64,000 bases of DNA from Rhynchopus sp. YZ270_cl-10 (lineage: Eukaryota; Euglenozoa; Diplonemea; Diplonemida; Diplonemidae): positions 248,001-312,000 of the forward strand of contig OZ037875.1 in NCBI GenBank assembly GCA_964035575.1. The letters are read 5' to 3'. The position numbers were made by a program, and so were the translations under genes. Shown here piece after piece: positions 52,564 to 63,043 of the stretch. Position 1 is the stretch's first letter; each line of letters begins with the position of its first letter. The notes under the pieces are model-generated. The model saw only the letters and a program-made list of their open reading frames with translations, ran no database searches and was not told the DNA's origin.

Positions 52564-52594
<31 letters not shown>

Positions 52595-52757
52595 GAAAAT
52601 TTGGTTGTATTAGTAAAGGCACCCGAGTATGCGCTCTTAATACGCATCTCATTTTTCTTTCTTTTCTTTTCTTTCCTTTTCTTTTTTGGTAATCGTTTGG
52701 ATTCGTGTCGCAGCTATTACAGTCTTGCCCCTTCTGATTGTTTTTTTTTTTTTTTTT

Positions 52758-52810
52758 TGATAAATTGTTGGAGTAGTGTAGTTGCCTCGGGTTGTGTTGC
52801 CACAGTTGTG
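52758..52810 (+). repeat. T1 element (complete copy)
   Basis: GATAAATTGTTGGAGTAGTG, TAGTTGCCTCGGGTTGTGTT, GCCACAGTTGTG, preceded by an 18-bp T-run. Confidence 0.7.
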
Positions 52811-53294
52811 TTTTTTTTTTTTTGCTGGCGGGACGACAGAGGAGGAAGGGAGCGGGAAGGGGGGGGGCGAGTTCCTAAAACGTCGATTTGAGGCTGCTCA
52901 CATTTCCCCCCTGCAACCCTCCCTCGATTGATTCTTCCCCAAAGGGGAGGGAGGGTGGTGGTGGTGGTGTGGCAGCTCCTCCATCCATCTCCATTGCTAG
53001 GGGGCAAAACGATATTTTCCTGTACTTTCTATTCAAAGGGGAAAGCACAAACAAAACAAAACAAAAATAAAAAAAAACAACGAGTAGTTTGAAACGTGCT
53101 AAAACGCATCTCAGTTGAAAACAAAAGCAAAAAAGGGGAGCGTCGATGGGATGTAATAAAAAAATACAGGAACATCGCTGGCATCGCGACCGAATAAAAA
53201 AGGGGGGGAAAAAAATAATTGATTAGTTTCAGACTAGCTATCGCTGGATAGCAGTCACATTATGTAAAGGGTAATCACACTGCACAAAAACAAA

Positions 53295-53400
53295 GTTGGC
53301 TTGAAATACAACAGCCCGCTCGTGAACAGTGTACCTTGATGGACACCCAACCATGCAGGCCTACACTCCATTTTCGTGGTTTACATCTGATATGATCTAC
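53295..53400 (+). repeat. H3 cassette with extended tail
   Basis: GTTGGCTTGAAATACAACAG, CCCGCTCGTGAACAGTGTAC, then ATGCAGGCCTACACTCC and CGTGGTTTACATCTGATAT, shared with 22,421-22,543. Confidence 0.65.
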
Positions 53401-53500
53401 TCCCGCTTCCACTCATCAGCCAGATGAACGGGGAGCATTGCTGAGTGAAATGTAGGGTCCGGTTGGGGTCCTCTGCGCATAACGAAAGAGAGGTTGAAAA

Positions 53501-53573
53501 CAGTGCAAACGCCTCACCGTTCATCGGCGGACGCAGGCACCGGTTCTCTGCGGGTTATCTAACCCCAGAGAGC
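53501..53573 (+). repeat. H2 cassette with second hairpin
   Basis: CAGTGCAAACGCCTCACCGT, TCATCGGCGGACGCAGGCAC, then CTCTGCGGGTTATCTAACCC and CAGAGAG, where CTCTG/CAGAG and GGGTTA/TAACCC pair. The total is close to tRNA length, but the arms do not fit a tRNA. Confidence 0.65.
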
Positions 53574-54415
53574 ACTTTTTAAAAAAAATTAAGCTGACAC
53601 AACCAACACGCCTTAATACAACAGCGTTCGGAAGGTGCGCCTTAAAACGTCGCACGCTTTTCAAAAAAAAAGGCCAAATTTTCAAAAAAAAACAACAAAT
53701 ATTTATTTCTCTTTGTGCGTAAAGTGTGTAATAAATATTCTGTGTTGATATGTTTATTACTGTACTACGCTCCCACTGACCACCCTGGCCAAGAGGAAAC
53801 CTCTTTGAGACCAAAAAGAATGTCCCACAACAGGCCCACCCCGGCACACACAGCATTCAAAAATATTATTTTTTTCTTCTTTTTTTGTTCTTTTTAATGG
53901 GGGGAAGGTGGGGAGCATTTTTTTAAAGCTGTTCTAACATTTCTGAGTAGGGTGGGTGTGGTGGGTCCAACTTACCCAGGGTGGTGAACAGCACTGCCTG
54001 GAGAAGGGGGATTTGAATGGGTTTTTATGAAGCTTTTGTTATGTTTGATTTGTGCTCTTGTTTTGTTTTTTTTTTGTTTTGCTCTTGTTTTATGGTGGAG
54101 AAGGGGGGGTTTGACAGTTCGTTCAAGTAGTAATGCATTGCATGGCAATCTAATGTGTGTATCACAACTACAGGTGTTTGGAAACAGGTTGTGGTTACTT
54201 CCCTCTGTTGAACGTTGCTCAAGCAAATGCTTTGGGGGGAAAGGGGGGAGGGAGGGGGGTAACTTTCGCGGAAATATTTCCAATTGCAGACTACTCTCTG
54301 TTTATCGGAGGGGTGAACACAGCTCTCGCATTTCGAGAGTTTTCACTCTTTTGCAGTTTACTACGACCAACTGACACGAAAGAAATTGAAGGAGGAAGGG
54401 GGGAAGAAAAAAAAA

Positions 54416-54455
54416 GTTGACTTGAAATACAAAGCCCTCTCGTGAACAGTGTACC
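54416..54455 (+). repeat. H3 hairpin cassette (typical copy)
   Basis: GTTGACTTGAAATACAAAGC, CCTCTCGTGAACAGTGTACC. Confidence 0.75.
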
Positions 54456-54903
54456 TAAAAAAAAATGGAGGGAGTCTACTCAGTGCAAAAAAAAAAAAAA
54501 CCCCCCCCTCCGAGTCACAAACAAATAATAAAACTGAGGAGAGACCACAGCTGTGGTGACAACGTTTTCAAAAAAAAAAAAATCATCAAAAAAAAAAGAA
54601 AATATAAAAAGTTGGTAGAGATGTGTGCCTTGGACTCACGTTCTTGGTCACCTAAATAGGTGGTTGTAGTGATTCGCTTGGATTCACTATGGCGAGAAGG
54701 GGTGGGGGTTGGGGTGAGACAAACTGGAGGGATGGAGAACACTTGACAAAAAAAAAAGGGGGGGTGAACAGGGGTGGTAAAGAAACTTAAAATAAACACA
54801 CTTAGCCTTCCTTCAGGTTTTTATATCAAAAAAAAGGGGGGGTATGGTTTGCTTTATTGTTCGTTCTGCGAGGAGAAGAAACAAAATTTTTTTTTTGTAA
54901 AAT

Positions 54904-54938
54904 CGTTGCACATACAAAGCCCTCGTGACAGTGTACCT
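54904..54938 (+). repeat. H3 hairpin cassette, shortened
   Basis: GTTGCACATACAAAGCCCTC, GTGACAGTGTACCT; two small deletions relative to the typical copy. Confidence 0.6.
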
Positions 54939-54961
54939 GTGAAAAAAAGGGGGTTTTTTTT

Positions 54962-54997
54962 GATGGTAATGAGCCTAAGCTGTACTTAGACACTTTT
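54962..54997 (+). repeat. H1 hairpin cassette, diverged
   Basis: GGTAATGAGCCTAAGC, TGTA, CTTAGACACTTTT; loop shortened. Confidence 0.55.
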
Positions 54998-55051
54998 CAT
55001 GGAAACGTTCCAGATAAAAATAAAATGTAAAAATGGAAGGGAGTACAAAGG

Positions 55052-55086
55052 TCGATGAACTCAAACCTCTTAGGCTTAGCCACCTT
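55052..55086 (+). repeat. H1 hairpin cassette
   Basis: GTCGATGAACTCAAACCTCT, TAGGCTTAGCCACCTT; ends exactly where the conserved 154-bp element begins. Confidence 0.6.
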
Positions 55087-55264
55087 AAAATAGAAACTTA
55101 ACACTCATCACACGATATAAACCCATGGGAGAGGTTTGTGGTGAAACGCACACACCTCGACCTGTTTGGTGAGGAGTGGCTCTGCAGCGCGGTTCGTCCC
55201 TAGAACCGCAATGTGTGTTCAAAATGCTTTGTTTCTATTTCCTCCTTCATTTCATGAGGTGACA
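55087..55264 (+). ncRNA. Conserved structured element, copy 2 (candidate RNA or MITE)
   Basis: Partner of 20,917-21,093. The few differences fall mostly outside the paired arms. GCAATGTGTGTTCA keeps the GTGTGT that pairs with ACACAC, and the GCGGTTC/GAACCGC arm is unchanged. Confidence 0.5.
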
Positions 55265-55647
55265 AAAGAAAATACAGCAGCATCGTGTGTTTTTTTTTTT
55301 TTTTTTTCTCCAGACGATTTCGCCTTCTTTTCGATTATCCCTTTTCTTTTTTTTTTCTTTTTTTTTTTTTTCGGTTCTTCCTCTCACTATGATCGCAGAG
55401 TGTAGAGATTACTGATTTGGCAACAAATACGGTGACAGCAGCCCTTGATACAGGGGAAGCACTTTCTTTGGGTTCGCGTCGCGGGAAAGAAGAAAAATGG
55501 GTTTTTGTGATAATAATAAAAGAGAGAGAGAGATGAGATGACCAGGGCTCTCAAGATCCTCGAAAAAAAAGCAAAATTTTACACAGCGACACAGGTACAG
55601 GGAGTTGTTTGGCAAATGACATTCTGTGTGCAAATTGCCTTGAATGT

Positions 55648-55703
55648 GGTGCTCGGGAGGGGTCGATATTGACAGGTCGTTGACTCAAATGACCCATAGC
55701 ACC
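55648..55703. repeat. Dispersed hairpin repeat GGTGCT...AGCACC, copy B
   Basis: Lacks the internal GACAGGTC duplication present in copy A; ends GGTGCT/AGCACC conserved. Confidence 0.7.
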
Positions 55704-56187
55704 ATTGAAGTTAGAAAATTTCAACAAAACTATGTTTTCACCTCGGAAAAGTCGTGTTCTCTCTGGATTCGTTTCTGAGTGTACTCTCGTGCACACTCAG
55801 AAAAGACTCATCAAGAAAACGACTTTTCTGGTCGGTAAAAAAAAATAGTTGAAAGCGGTCGTCGCACGCTTCGCGCGCCTCCCTGCCAGCCACAGAGTGG
55901 AGAGGCGGGTCAATTTTGCGAGCAAAAAAATGCAAATGGTGCCGCAGGCAAAAAAATTTTTTTTAAGGTGCAGCCAGACTGGTGCCTACGGGCCCTCGGA
56001 GAAATTAATTGGTTCCCCTACGTGGAGGATCTTGAGAGCACTGGACCCGAATTTTTACTTGCACGACTACCTCAAAAAGAAAAGAAGAAAAAACTGGTCC
56101 TTTTGCACTCGAAGACTGAGGGGGTAAAGAGTTGTGAGGTACCGAAATAATAATTCTGGGACATAAAAAAAAAAATAAAATTGATAC

Positions 56188-56874
56188 CTACCCCCCCCCC
56201 CGTGCATAAGTCCGACCCCCATGACCCGTGCATAAGTCCGATGACCCGTGTATAAGTCCGGGCAGATTTGGGCTCAGGATCGGACTTATGCACAGGCCGA
56301 CTTATACACCGGTTTTGTGTACTAGTGGTGGGGAGAAATTTTTTTGAGGCGTTTTCCCGCTCGCGAAGCGAGCGGGAGAAAAAATTTGAGGTATTTTTCC
56401 GCGAGCGAAGCGAGCGTAACTTTATTTTTATTGGTGGTGTATTCACCAGGGATCATCTTCACGCTTCTCATGTCAAAACATCATCCTCACAATGCTCAAA
56501 GATGTGCACCTGTTACTGCAACATTGTGGAAAACTTTGCACCCCAAACAGTCTCAACAGCCAAAAGGTGTCCCTTGTTGAGTGGGTTCTCATGTTTGATA
56601 CCTGCACAGCAAGCATTCCTCCAACGCTGTTTGGCCTGTCTGCGGCGTTGTGCCGAAGGTGCACGAAGACAGGGTAAATTTTGCGGTGTCACATGTGGGT
56701 CACTCACACTGAGGTCATGTGACCCTGCATGGGTCTGGGTACCTGGGTGCACAAAACCGGTGTATAAGTCCGATACCCGTGCATAAGTCCGAAACCCCGT
56801 GTCTAAGTCCGGAGGCCCTCAGCCCCCCCAAAAATCGGACTTATACGCAGACTTATGCACGGGGGGGGGTAGGT
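56188..56874. mobile_element. 687-bp inverted-repeat element with GCATAAGTCCG repeats
   Basis: Left ACCTACCCCCCCCCC then CGTGCATAAGTCCG; right GACTTATGCACG then GGGGGGGGTAGGT. CCGTG(C/T)ATAAGTCCGA recurs about seven times in both orientations near the ends, likely protein-binding sites. The centre (56,440-56,750) is of mixed composition with short open frames but no recognised protein. The right end abuts an H2 copy. Confidence 0.7.
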
Positions 56875-56902
56875 GTGCAAAACGCCTCTGGGACGCGGGC
56901 AC
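56875..56902 (+). repeat. H2 hairpin cassette, short form
   Basis: GTGCAAAACGCCTCTGGGAC, GCGGGCAC. Confidence 0.6.
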
Positions 56903-57134
56903 TGCAAATACAAACTGGAATGCACACAAAAAAACCCCCCTCACCCCGCCCGATCGTCCCAGAATATTTATTAAACGGCAAAAGTCTTTCGTGCTTGGCA
57001 GCTTTTGAACAGCAACTGCGCTTTTTTTTCCCTTCTTTTTTTTTTTGTTTTTTTTTATACAAATGCGTTATTTGTCAGTGTTCGTAGGTTCCATCTGCTT
57101 GGGGTGGGGTAACTGTATAATTTACCGATGGAAC

Positions 57135-60100
57135 TCAGAAATCCTCGATAGGGAGGTAGCCCGGTACGGGGGTGGTCTGAGTCTGGGGTGGGGCTGGAGC
57201 CTTCTTCGGAATGGACAGCTTCTTGTTGTAGCTGGTCGAGATACTTCTCTCCATAGGCGGGAGGATGGGTGCCCTGCTGAACTCAACCAGCTTTCTGTAC
57301 CCACAAGAAAGGTCCTCCATGCGCGCATCGCTCAACACTCTGTGGTGGTGTCCCGCAACCGCGCTGTCGGCTGCAAGCGGCACAACCTGACTGCGGAACC
57401 CGTCCAGATCCTCCTTCGACTTGCTCTTCATTGCCTTCTTGAAAATTTCCGTGCTCTGCTTGCTCACTATCACCTCATCCCGACCAATCATGGAACTGTT
57501 CTCCAGCACGCTGGTCGGTTCTGAATCATTACCATGTCCCCATCCCTTCAGCAGAGACGTCAGAACGCTGCAGTTCATCTGATACACATCAAGGCGCAGG
57601 GAGCTGCGTTGGAAGAACCACACGTCGCAGAGGAAGAGACAATCACTCACACGTTCTGCGTTGTTGCGTTCAAGTGCGTTGCCCTCATGTGTGGCGTCTG
57701 CAAAGCACGCAAAGAACGAACTCTCCTCCGCATATTCTGCAGCAGCTTCTGCAGCCAGAACAGGCACGCCGAAGGACGTCGTGTAACGTTGCTTCAGTGT
57801 CCCCACGTTTCCGTGTGAGAGCGTGCCTGTGGAGATGCCCAGTGTGATGCCGTCCGTACGTGTCTCAAGATACTCTGCGAACCGCAGGGCTGCTGTCAGG
57901 TGCTGCTTCGTACGCGCCACAGTGTTCCAGAAGACAGTGACGGAGGATGCAGACAAATGCACCTGTCCTTCCAGGGAGAGTGCGGACTCAGATGCTGAAC
58001 GCACGACATGGTTGAAATCATCGAAGATAGCTTCGCTTACCCCAAGGCGGCACACCACCACTGTCCCGACGGACTTGTGCAGGTAGAGCTCCGTCTTCTT
58101 CTTCACCGTGACGTTCCTGGTCACCCGCGACATAGAAGATGCTTCTGACTGTGTGCCGTCCTTCGACTGTCTGTAACCGTCAGCCACAGGATTGACTGAC
58201 ACAATCGTGTCTGTCCTGGCGTCAAAGTACCTGTTGCTGAGGTAGCCAGGTGTGAGAAGGCTCAGGTCGTGTCCCTCGCCCAGTCCCTTCAGTCCGTGCT
58301 TCCCGTACGGATGCACAGTCGGGCCGTGCGGAAGCCCCTTCACACCATCCTTCGAGGCTTCCAAGTCAGCCAGAACATCCGGCGTGATGCACACCGTGCC
58401 ACCCTTGGCCTTCCCCTCCAGACGTGCTGCCATGTTCACAGTCGACCCTCTGTAGTCCGTGCGTCCTGTGATCGGGTTCTCCTCAGCAATGGTATGTCCT
58501 TTGTGGATGCCAATGCGAAGAACAAGTCCTGCACTTGGGAGGCCAAGACCACTGGGCCACTTCGCCTGTTTGAACTTGTGGTGGATCTCAAGCCCAGTCC
58601 TCACGGCGTTAACTGCATCAGAGTACGCAATCATGAAGGCATCACCAATTGTCTTCACCTCGTAACCACCGTACTTTATGTAGACACTCCGAATAAGCTC
58701 GTTGTGCAGCTCAATCGCCTCGTTCATGTCGCTTGCGGACCTCTTCCACAGTGGTGTTGATCCTTGGATGTCGGTGAACATCACGCACACTTCACCTGTC
58801 GGGGGTGCCACTACCTTTGATATCGAGCCCGAGTCAAGGTTGCCCGAGCTGCCACCACCCGTGACTGCAGCAGGAACGTAGGCTTTGTACTCAATGAGGT
58901 TGGCAGCCATCTGCAAGAAGTCTGTCTGCATCAGACGCACTTCGTAAAGAGGTGAAGAAGCCACCACATTTTTTTGAAGAGTGCGGAAATTCAAGTTTGC
59001 AACACGATGCATCTCACCCTGAATCACAGAAATGGGTCGCAACACCATGCTCGTCACCACAAGCGAGATCAGCACCAACCCAATAGCAATGCCGCAGATG
59101 ATCATTCTGTTGTGCAGACGGCCTGTGTCCACGTCGTCAGACACCTCCGCCTTCTCCTGCTCTGTTTCTTCTGCAACCTGTCGTGACGTCTTCACCACGT
59201 TCTGCATGATGTGCTGCTGGTTCAGCGACACCGTCAACCACCAGTCAATACCGTACCCATCAACAATACGTGCAACAGAGACGAAGTGATTCTCCTGCAA
59301 CATGCCGTTCCCAAGGTCTGTCTTGAAGAACGCATCCTCTGAGCCTGGAAGGAAGTCTGTCGTGTTGTCGATGTTGCGTGTGATCGTCAACACCACTGTC
59401 CCGGTAGTTTCGTTGGAAATGGACAAGTAGGGATCAACGGGTGCATAGGCGTGGATTGCGTTTGCGACACCGTTTGTGACACCGTCGTCTGCGTTCACGT
59501 CACGCATGGGCTCTGGAAGCTTTGTGGTGACATTGTAGAAGGGGTCGTACCTCTCTACCATGTGCACACCGAGACCGTGCGAGGTGCCTGTCAGGTAGCC
59601 CTCTTGGTCTTGCTTGGCGATTTTCTCCTGGGTAAACGTCCCGAGACTGGCCATCTTGTGTGCCATCCAGCTGTGCGCAATGGATGTGTAGATGCGGGTC
59701 TCTGCCCCTGTTGCGTTCTGTGTTGATGCTGCAGCAGTTTTGAGGAAGGATTGAATGTTGGAAAGCTTCATGTACACCATGCCTTGCAAGGTCTGCAGCT
59801 GGCCCAACGGATCCTTCATGTTCACGATCACGATGGAACCGATGAAGTCTGAGAAGTTCTCCAGCGAACCCCAGTGCAGGTCCTCCTCCTCCCACACACC
59901 TTGGCGGGACAAGACGATGGTGTCTACGTCATTTGAGGGGAGCACTTGGTACCCGTAGGCAGGAACACGCAGGATCGCGCCTGTAGGAGAAATGGCGGGG
60001 CCAAGCTCAAACATGACTGAAGAATTAGACGTCAGGGTGGTCAACATGTAGCCACTACTGTACATCAGGACTGCTCCTGCCCCGTCACCAGAGGCACCCA

Positions 60101-60599
60101 CAGCCCAAATGGCATTGGTGTTCGACTCTATCTGTGTCGTCACCGCCCGCCAGAGGTGCGGTGTAAGTGACTCACACCAAGCATCCACGTCGCTCTTGTC
60201 TGTGTACTGTTCCGTCTTCTGGAGAAGCACTCTGGTACGCTTGGCCTCGATCACGGAGAGCTGCAGGAAGCCTCGGATTGCGACCTCAGACGTCGTTGTT
60301 GCATAAAAAAGCATTTCCTTCACGGTACGTGTCAGCGAAGCCTCTGACGTAGTGAAACACTTATCAAGCGCGTCCGAGGACTGGTCACGGGTGCGGTCCA
60401 ACGCGTCATCGGCAGAGATCTCAGACATGATAAGCGTTGCAGCACCAGACACACCGATGCCCACCAAGCAGAGCAGCGCAATCACACCACGCACCGACAG
60501 AACCTGCGAGACTGTGTTGGTCATGACCCCCGAGCAACACGCATTGGCACTGTGGTCGCGCGTCTCATCCGAGAAGGACTGTAACTTCTGCATCGCCAC
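57135..60599 (-). CDS. Receptor-type adenylate cyclase 2 (class III) with second cyclase-like domain
   Basis: 1154 codons, no intron, same architecture as the cyclase at 31,136. Membrane segments are at about 31-57 and 498-520, with the sensor between them and the catalytic domain at about 602-790. Catalytic residues are D610, K649, D653, D715, N722 and R726, so it should convert ATP to cAMP. The degenerate second domain starts near KKKTELYLHKSVGTVVVCRL. Compared with cyclase 1, the sensor half (residues about 110-275) differs strongly while the region from the second membrane segment through the catalytic core is nearly identical in DNA. This fits ligand diversification with a shared output. 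The N-terminus (MAMQKLQSFSDETRDH) and the C-terminal tail (PPQTQTTPVPGYLPIEDF) are specific to this copy. Confidence 0.95.
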   Translation of the reverse strand: MAMQKLQSFSDETRDHSANACCSGVMTNTVSQVLSVRGVIALLCLVGIGVSGAATLIMSEISADDALDRTRDQSSDALDKCFTTSEASLTRTVKEMLFYATTTSEVAIRGFLQLSVIEAKRTRVLLQKTEQYTDKSDVDAWCESLTPHLWRAVTTQIESNTNAIWAVGASGDGAGAVLMYSSGYMLTTLTSNSSVMFELGPAISPTGAILRVPAYGYQVLPSNDVDTIVLSRQGVWEEEDLHWGSLENFSDFIGSIVIVNMKDPLGQLQTLQGMVYMKLSNIQSFLKTAAASTQNATGAETRIYTSIAHSWMAHKMASLGTFTQEKIAKQDQEGYLTGTSHGLGVHMVERYDPFYNVTTKLPEPMRDVNADDGVTNGVANAIHAYAPVDPYLSISNETTGTVVLTITRNIDNTTDFLPGSEDAFFKTDLGNGMLQENHFVSVARIVDGYGIDWWLTVSLNQQHIMQNVVKTSRQVAEETEQEKAEVSDDVDTGRLHNRMIICGIAIGLVLISLVVTSMVLRPISVIQGEMHRVANLNFRTLQKNVVASSPLYEVRLMQTDFLQMAANLIEYKAYVPAAVTGGGSSGNLDSGSISKVVAPPTGEVCVMFTDIQGSTPLWKRSASDMNEAIELHNELIRSVYIKYGGYEVKTIGDAFMIAYSDAVNAVRTGLEIHHKFKQAKWPSGLGLPSAGLVLRIGIHKGHTIAEENPITGRTDYRGSTVNMAARLEGKAKGGTVCITPDVLADLEASKDGVKGLPHGPTVHPYGKHGLKGLGEGHDLSLLTPGYLSNRYFDARTDTIVSVNPVADGYRQSKDGTQSEASSMSRVTRNVTVKKKTELYLHKSVGTVVVCRLGVSEAIFDDFNHVVRSASESALSLEGQVHLSASSVTVFWNTVARTKQHLTAALRFAEYLETRTDGITLGISTGTLSHGNVGTLKQRYTTSFGVPVLAAEAAAEYAEESSFFACFADATHEGNALERNNAERVSDCLFLCDVWFFQRSSLRLDVYQMNCSVLTSLLKGWGHGNDSEPTSVLENSSMIGRDEVIVSKQSTEIFKKAMKSKSKEDLDGFRSQVVPLAADSAVAGHHHRVLSDARMEDLSCGYRKLVEFSRAPILPPMERSISTSYNKKLSIPKKAPAPPQTQTTPVPGYLPIEDF

Positions 60600-60625
60600 C
60601 TCCTCAAACAGCGACGGATTGAAAC

Positions 60626-60663
60626 CTTACAGCACAGTATTGAAAAAAAAAAAAAAAAGAAAA
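60626..60663 (-). promoter_or_regulatory. Pyrimidine tract and AG before the cyclase 2 start
   Basis: On the minus strand a T/C run is followed by CAATACTGTGCTGTAAG, about 26 nt before ATG. Same arrangement as before cyclase 1, again suggesting a splice acceptor. Confidence 0.28.
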
Positions 60664-61109
60664 CAAATAGGTCAGGTATGCGAGAACACAAAAAAGCTAG
60701 TTGCTGATAAACGCAAAGGGGAGGGGGGTGTGTATTGTGTGTGGGGTTGGGAAAAATGAAAATGGCCCCTGTTGGTCATATATAGAGATGTGCAGTGGTG
60801 ACGTGAGGTAGGATGGCGAGGAATCTATTGAGAGAGACATTCCGTTCACACATTGAGCTTCCGCACGGTGCGTTGTTCTGTTTTGTGAATTGGTGGTGCA
60901 CACTTAGCTGAAGTACCAAGATCCAGTGAAAAGCCCCGCGCAGATAGCACCCAAGGTGAAAGCACAAAACAATACAAATACTACCCAATGTGTCAGTCTT
61001 TTTGTTTTTTTGGGAAACGGTGATTAAGGGAGGGATTTAGGTAGGGGTGTTGAGTTGGTAAACGCGAGGCGCTGAAAAGCGCTTGATAAGCGAGGTGCAA
61101 GGAAACATG

Positions 61110-61181
61110 TTGCATGCCGTGATATTGTTGTTGTGGGGGGGACTGGGTCACCCTTCACGTGCCCAAATTCACGGCATGCAA
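61110..61181. repeat. 13-bp inverted repeat
   Basis: TTGCATGCCGTGA (61,110-61,122) and TCACGGCATGCAA (61,169-61,181) are perfect complements 46 bp apart, with TCACCCTTCACGTG between. Confidence 0.8.
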
Positions 61182-61351
61182 GGAGTTGCTGTAGGTGAGC
61201 CTGCAGCAGTATCATTCTCAAAGTCGGCTCTGTGTTTACACAGACTGATACTTGGTAAATAGAGGATGAGGAGGTTCAAAACCCCCGCATTAAAAAAAAC
61301 CTCAAACAACGCTTGAATGAAACTCTCCTGCACAAAAAAAAAAGAAAAGAA

Positions 61352-61421
61352 AAAGTGAAGTTATTTAAGGAAACTCCGACTGACCCACGTACGATGCCAG
61401 CCATCCAGATGAAAGCACTAC
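61352..61421 (+). repeat. Dispersed 65-bp repeat, copy A
   Basis: GTGAAGTTATTT, CTGACCCACG, GATGCCAGCC, AGATGAAAGCAC, in the same order as 61,910-61,975. Confidence 0.65.
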
Positions 61422-61591
61422 CCTGCGGCCAACAACAGAAGATGCAAAAAGAAACATGTGGAGCTCACGAAAAAAAAAGCGAGGTGTCTACACGTTATCA
61501 ATTATTCAATATTTTTTTTTTTGACAGTAATGAATGACACACACATCCACTCAACAAAACACAATGACAACGAGAACTTTTTCAAAAAAAA

Positions 61592-61633
61592 AGTTTATAA
61601 GATGAACCTAAGCCTCTCGTGCTTTGGTCATTT
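61592..61633 (+). repeat. H1 hairpin cassette
   Basis: GTTTATAAGATGAACCTAAG, CCTCTCGTGCTTTGGTCATT; the right arm has two changes. Confidence 0.65.
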
Positions 61634-61909
61634 TACTTTAAAATGAGGTCTTAAGTCAAGACACTTTTTAAGTATGCAAAACTTCTGCAGTTCAGAGGCA
61701 ATTATCAGCACAGGCCGTTGCCCTTAAAAAAGAGTGCATTAGCGTGGGACTAAGAACGGGTGACACTAACGTCTTTGCGACGAGAGAGTTTTTTCATCCC
61801 TTTCTTGTCAACCACACGAATGAAGGCTTCGTAAGAAGCAAAATAGCCAAAAAAAATCATAAACACCCAAGAGCGAGGAAGGGGGGGGAGTAAAGAAGAG
61901 CGGAAAAAA

Positions 61910-61975
61910 AAAAAGTGAAGTTATTTGATGCATGCACCTCCCGCTGACCCACGATGCCAGCTGGATGAAAGCACA
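61910..61975 (+). repeat. Dispersed 65-bp repeat, copy B
   Basis: Partner of 61,352-61,421, with CCAGCTGGATGAAAGCAC at the right end. Confidence 0.65.
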
Positions 61976-63043
61976 AAAGTACCAAAAAAAACAGTGCACC
62001 TCCACGGAGCGCCTACGATATGCAAACAAGATTTTTTTGAAATACAAAAAATAGAAGCATTTTGACCGGGACTTAAACCGAACGAACACTTCAACAAACA
62101 CATTTACGCACATACACACGCAACATGGGGTTCATTCCGCTTGATAGGGATAACCCACTATTTGCTTTTAAAGACACCCAATAATTGGCCGCCACGACAA
62201 GAAGACCCTCACGGGATTTGGAAAAAGCGCGAGGAGGCTAGGTGAGCCGCGATGGTATAGGTCACAATGCATGGGTCCGGCGATTCTCATGCAGGGAAGA
62301 TCGAACCTCCCCGTGTGTGGAAAGGGGTCACTTCTCGCATATTCCCGCGGACACTTCTTGCTTTGGATTTTCCTTTTTGGCCTGAATTAATTAATACGTA
62401 AAGAAAGAGGGGTTTTTTGCGTTGTTAGAGACAAGAAGTGGTCGGTAGTTCGAGCCAAGCTCTTTTTTTTTTGTAATAAACGCTCAGTGAGGCCGATTGG
62501 CGTACTGTTGTTAATACCATAGTGTACACCGTGACCTGTGTTTTGCAGGTTGCAGCATGTGGTTGCCGCTAAATAGCGCACAATTGCGTGTGGGGGATCT
62601 TCCTGGCGCTTTGTTTTTCGACTCAGCAGCCCTGAGCGCGAGTTGTTTCACGGATTTTGAGGGTGCACTAAATGTACCCAAACTTTTTTTTTCTCTCGGT
62701 GGATTGTTTGTTTCTGATGGTGACGTGGAAAAATAAACAAAAAAACTTTTTTTTTGAAAGATGGCACCTTTTGCACATCAAAGGGAAAGAATGTATCTTG
62801 GAATGTATCTTGAAAAACAACGCAGCAGAGAGGTGTAGATGCTCCATAAAAAAAGGTTGGAAAGACGGGCCGGATCCTTTGCGTGTGTAGACATCTCTTC
62901 AAAGAGCAAATGGCAGAGTTATATAGACAGGAAGGACTCATACCACTGCTTTTTGAAAAGGGGGTTCTTGATTAACAGTTTTAACATGCCACTCACAGAA
63001 ACGAGGTGTGTCCAAAGCTGCTGTTGAGGACAATGCGTATACC

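Larger units (their letters stand above)
40161..57134. other. Second gene-free, cassette-rich tract
   Basis: 17 kb downstream of adenylate cyclase 2 with no convincing protein gene. The supported contents are listed separately; the remainder is homopolymer-rich DNA. Confidence 0.6.
60600..63043. other. Spacer between cyclases 2 and 3
   Basis: No supported gene. Contains one H1 copy, a repeat pair at 61,352 and 61,910, and an inverted repeat at 61,110. The GC-richer part at 62,170-62,350 has stem-loops and a B-box-like word but no tRNA that I can fold. Confidence 0.5.

Noticed and set aside
56268-56786. 172-codon plus frame as a protein gene
   Set aside because: It runs through the inverted-repeat ends of the 56,188-56,874 element and matches no recognisable protein; only its middle has balanced composition.
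15373-57134. CRISPR-like array made of the hairpin cassettes
   Set aside because: Spacing is irregular (tens to thousands of bp), the families are mixed, and the genome is eukaryotic.
62220-62350. Possible tRNA with a B-box-like GGTTCGATC on the minus strand
   Set aside because: I could not fold a consistent acceptor stem, D-arm and anticodon arm on either strand.
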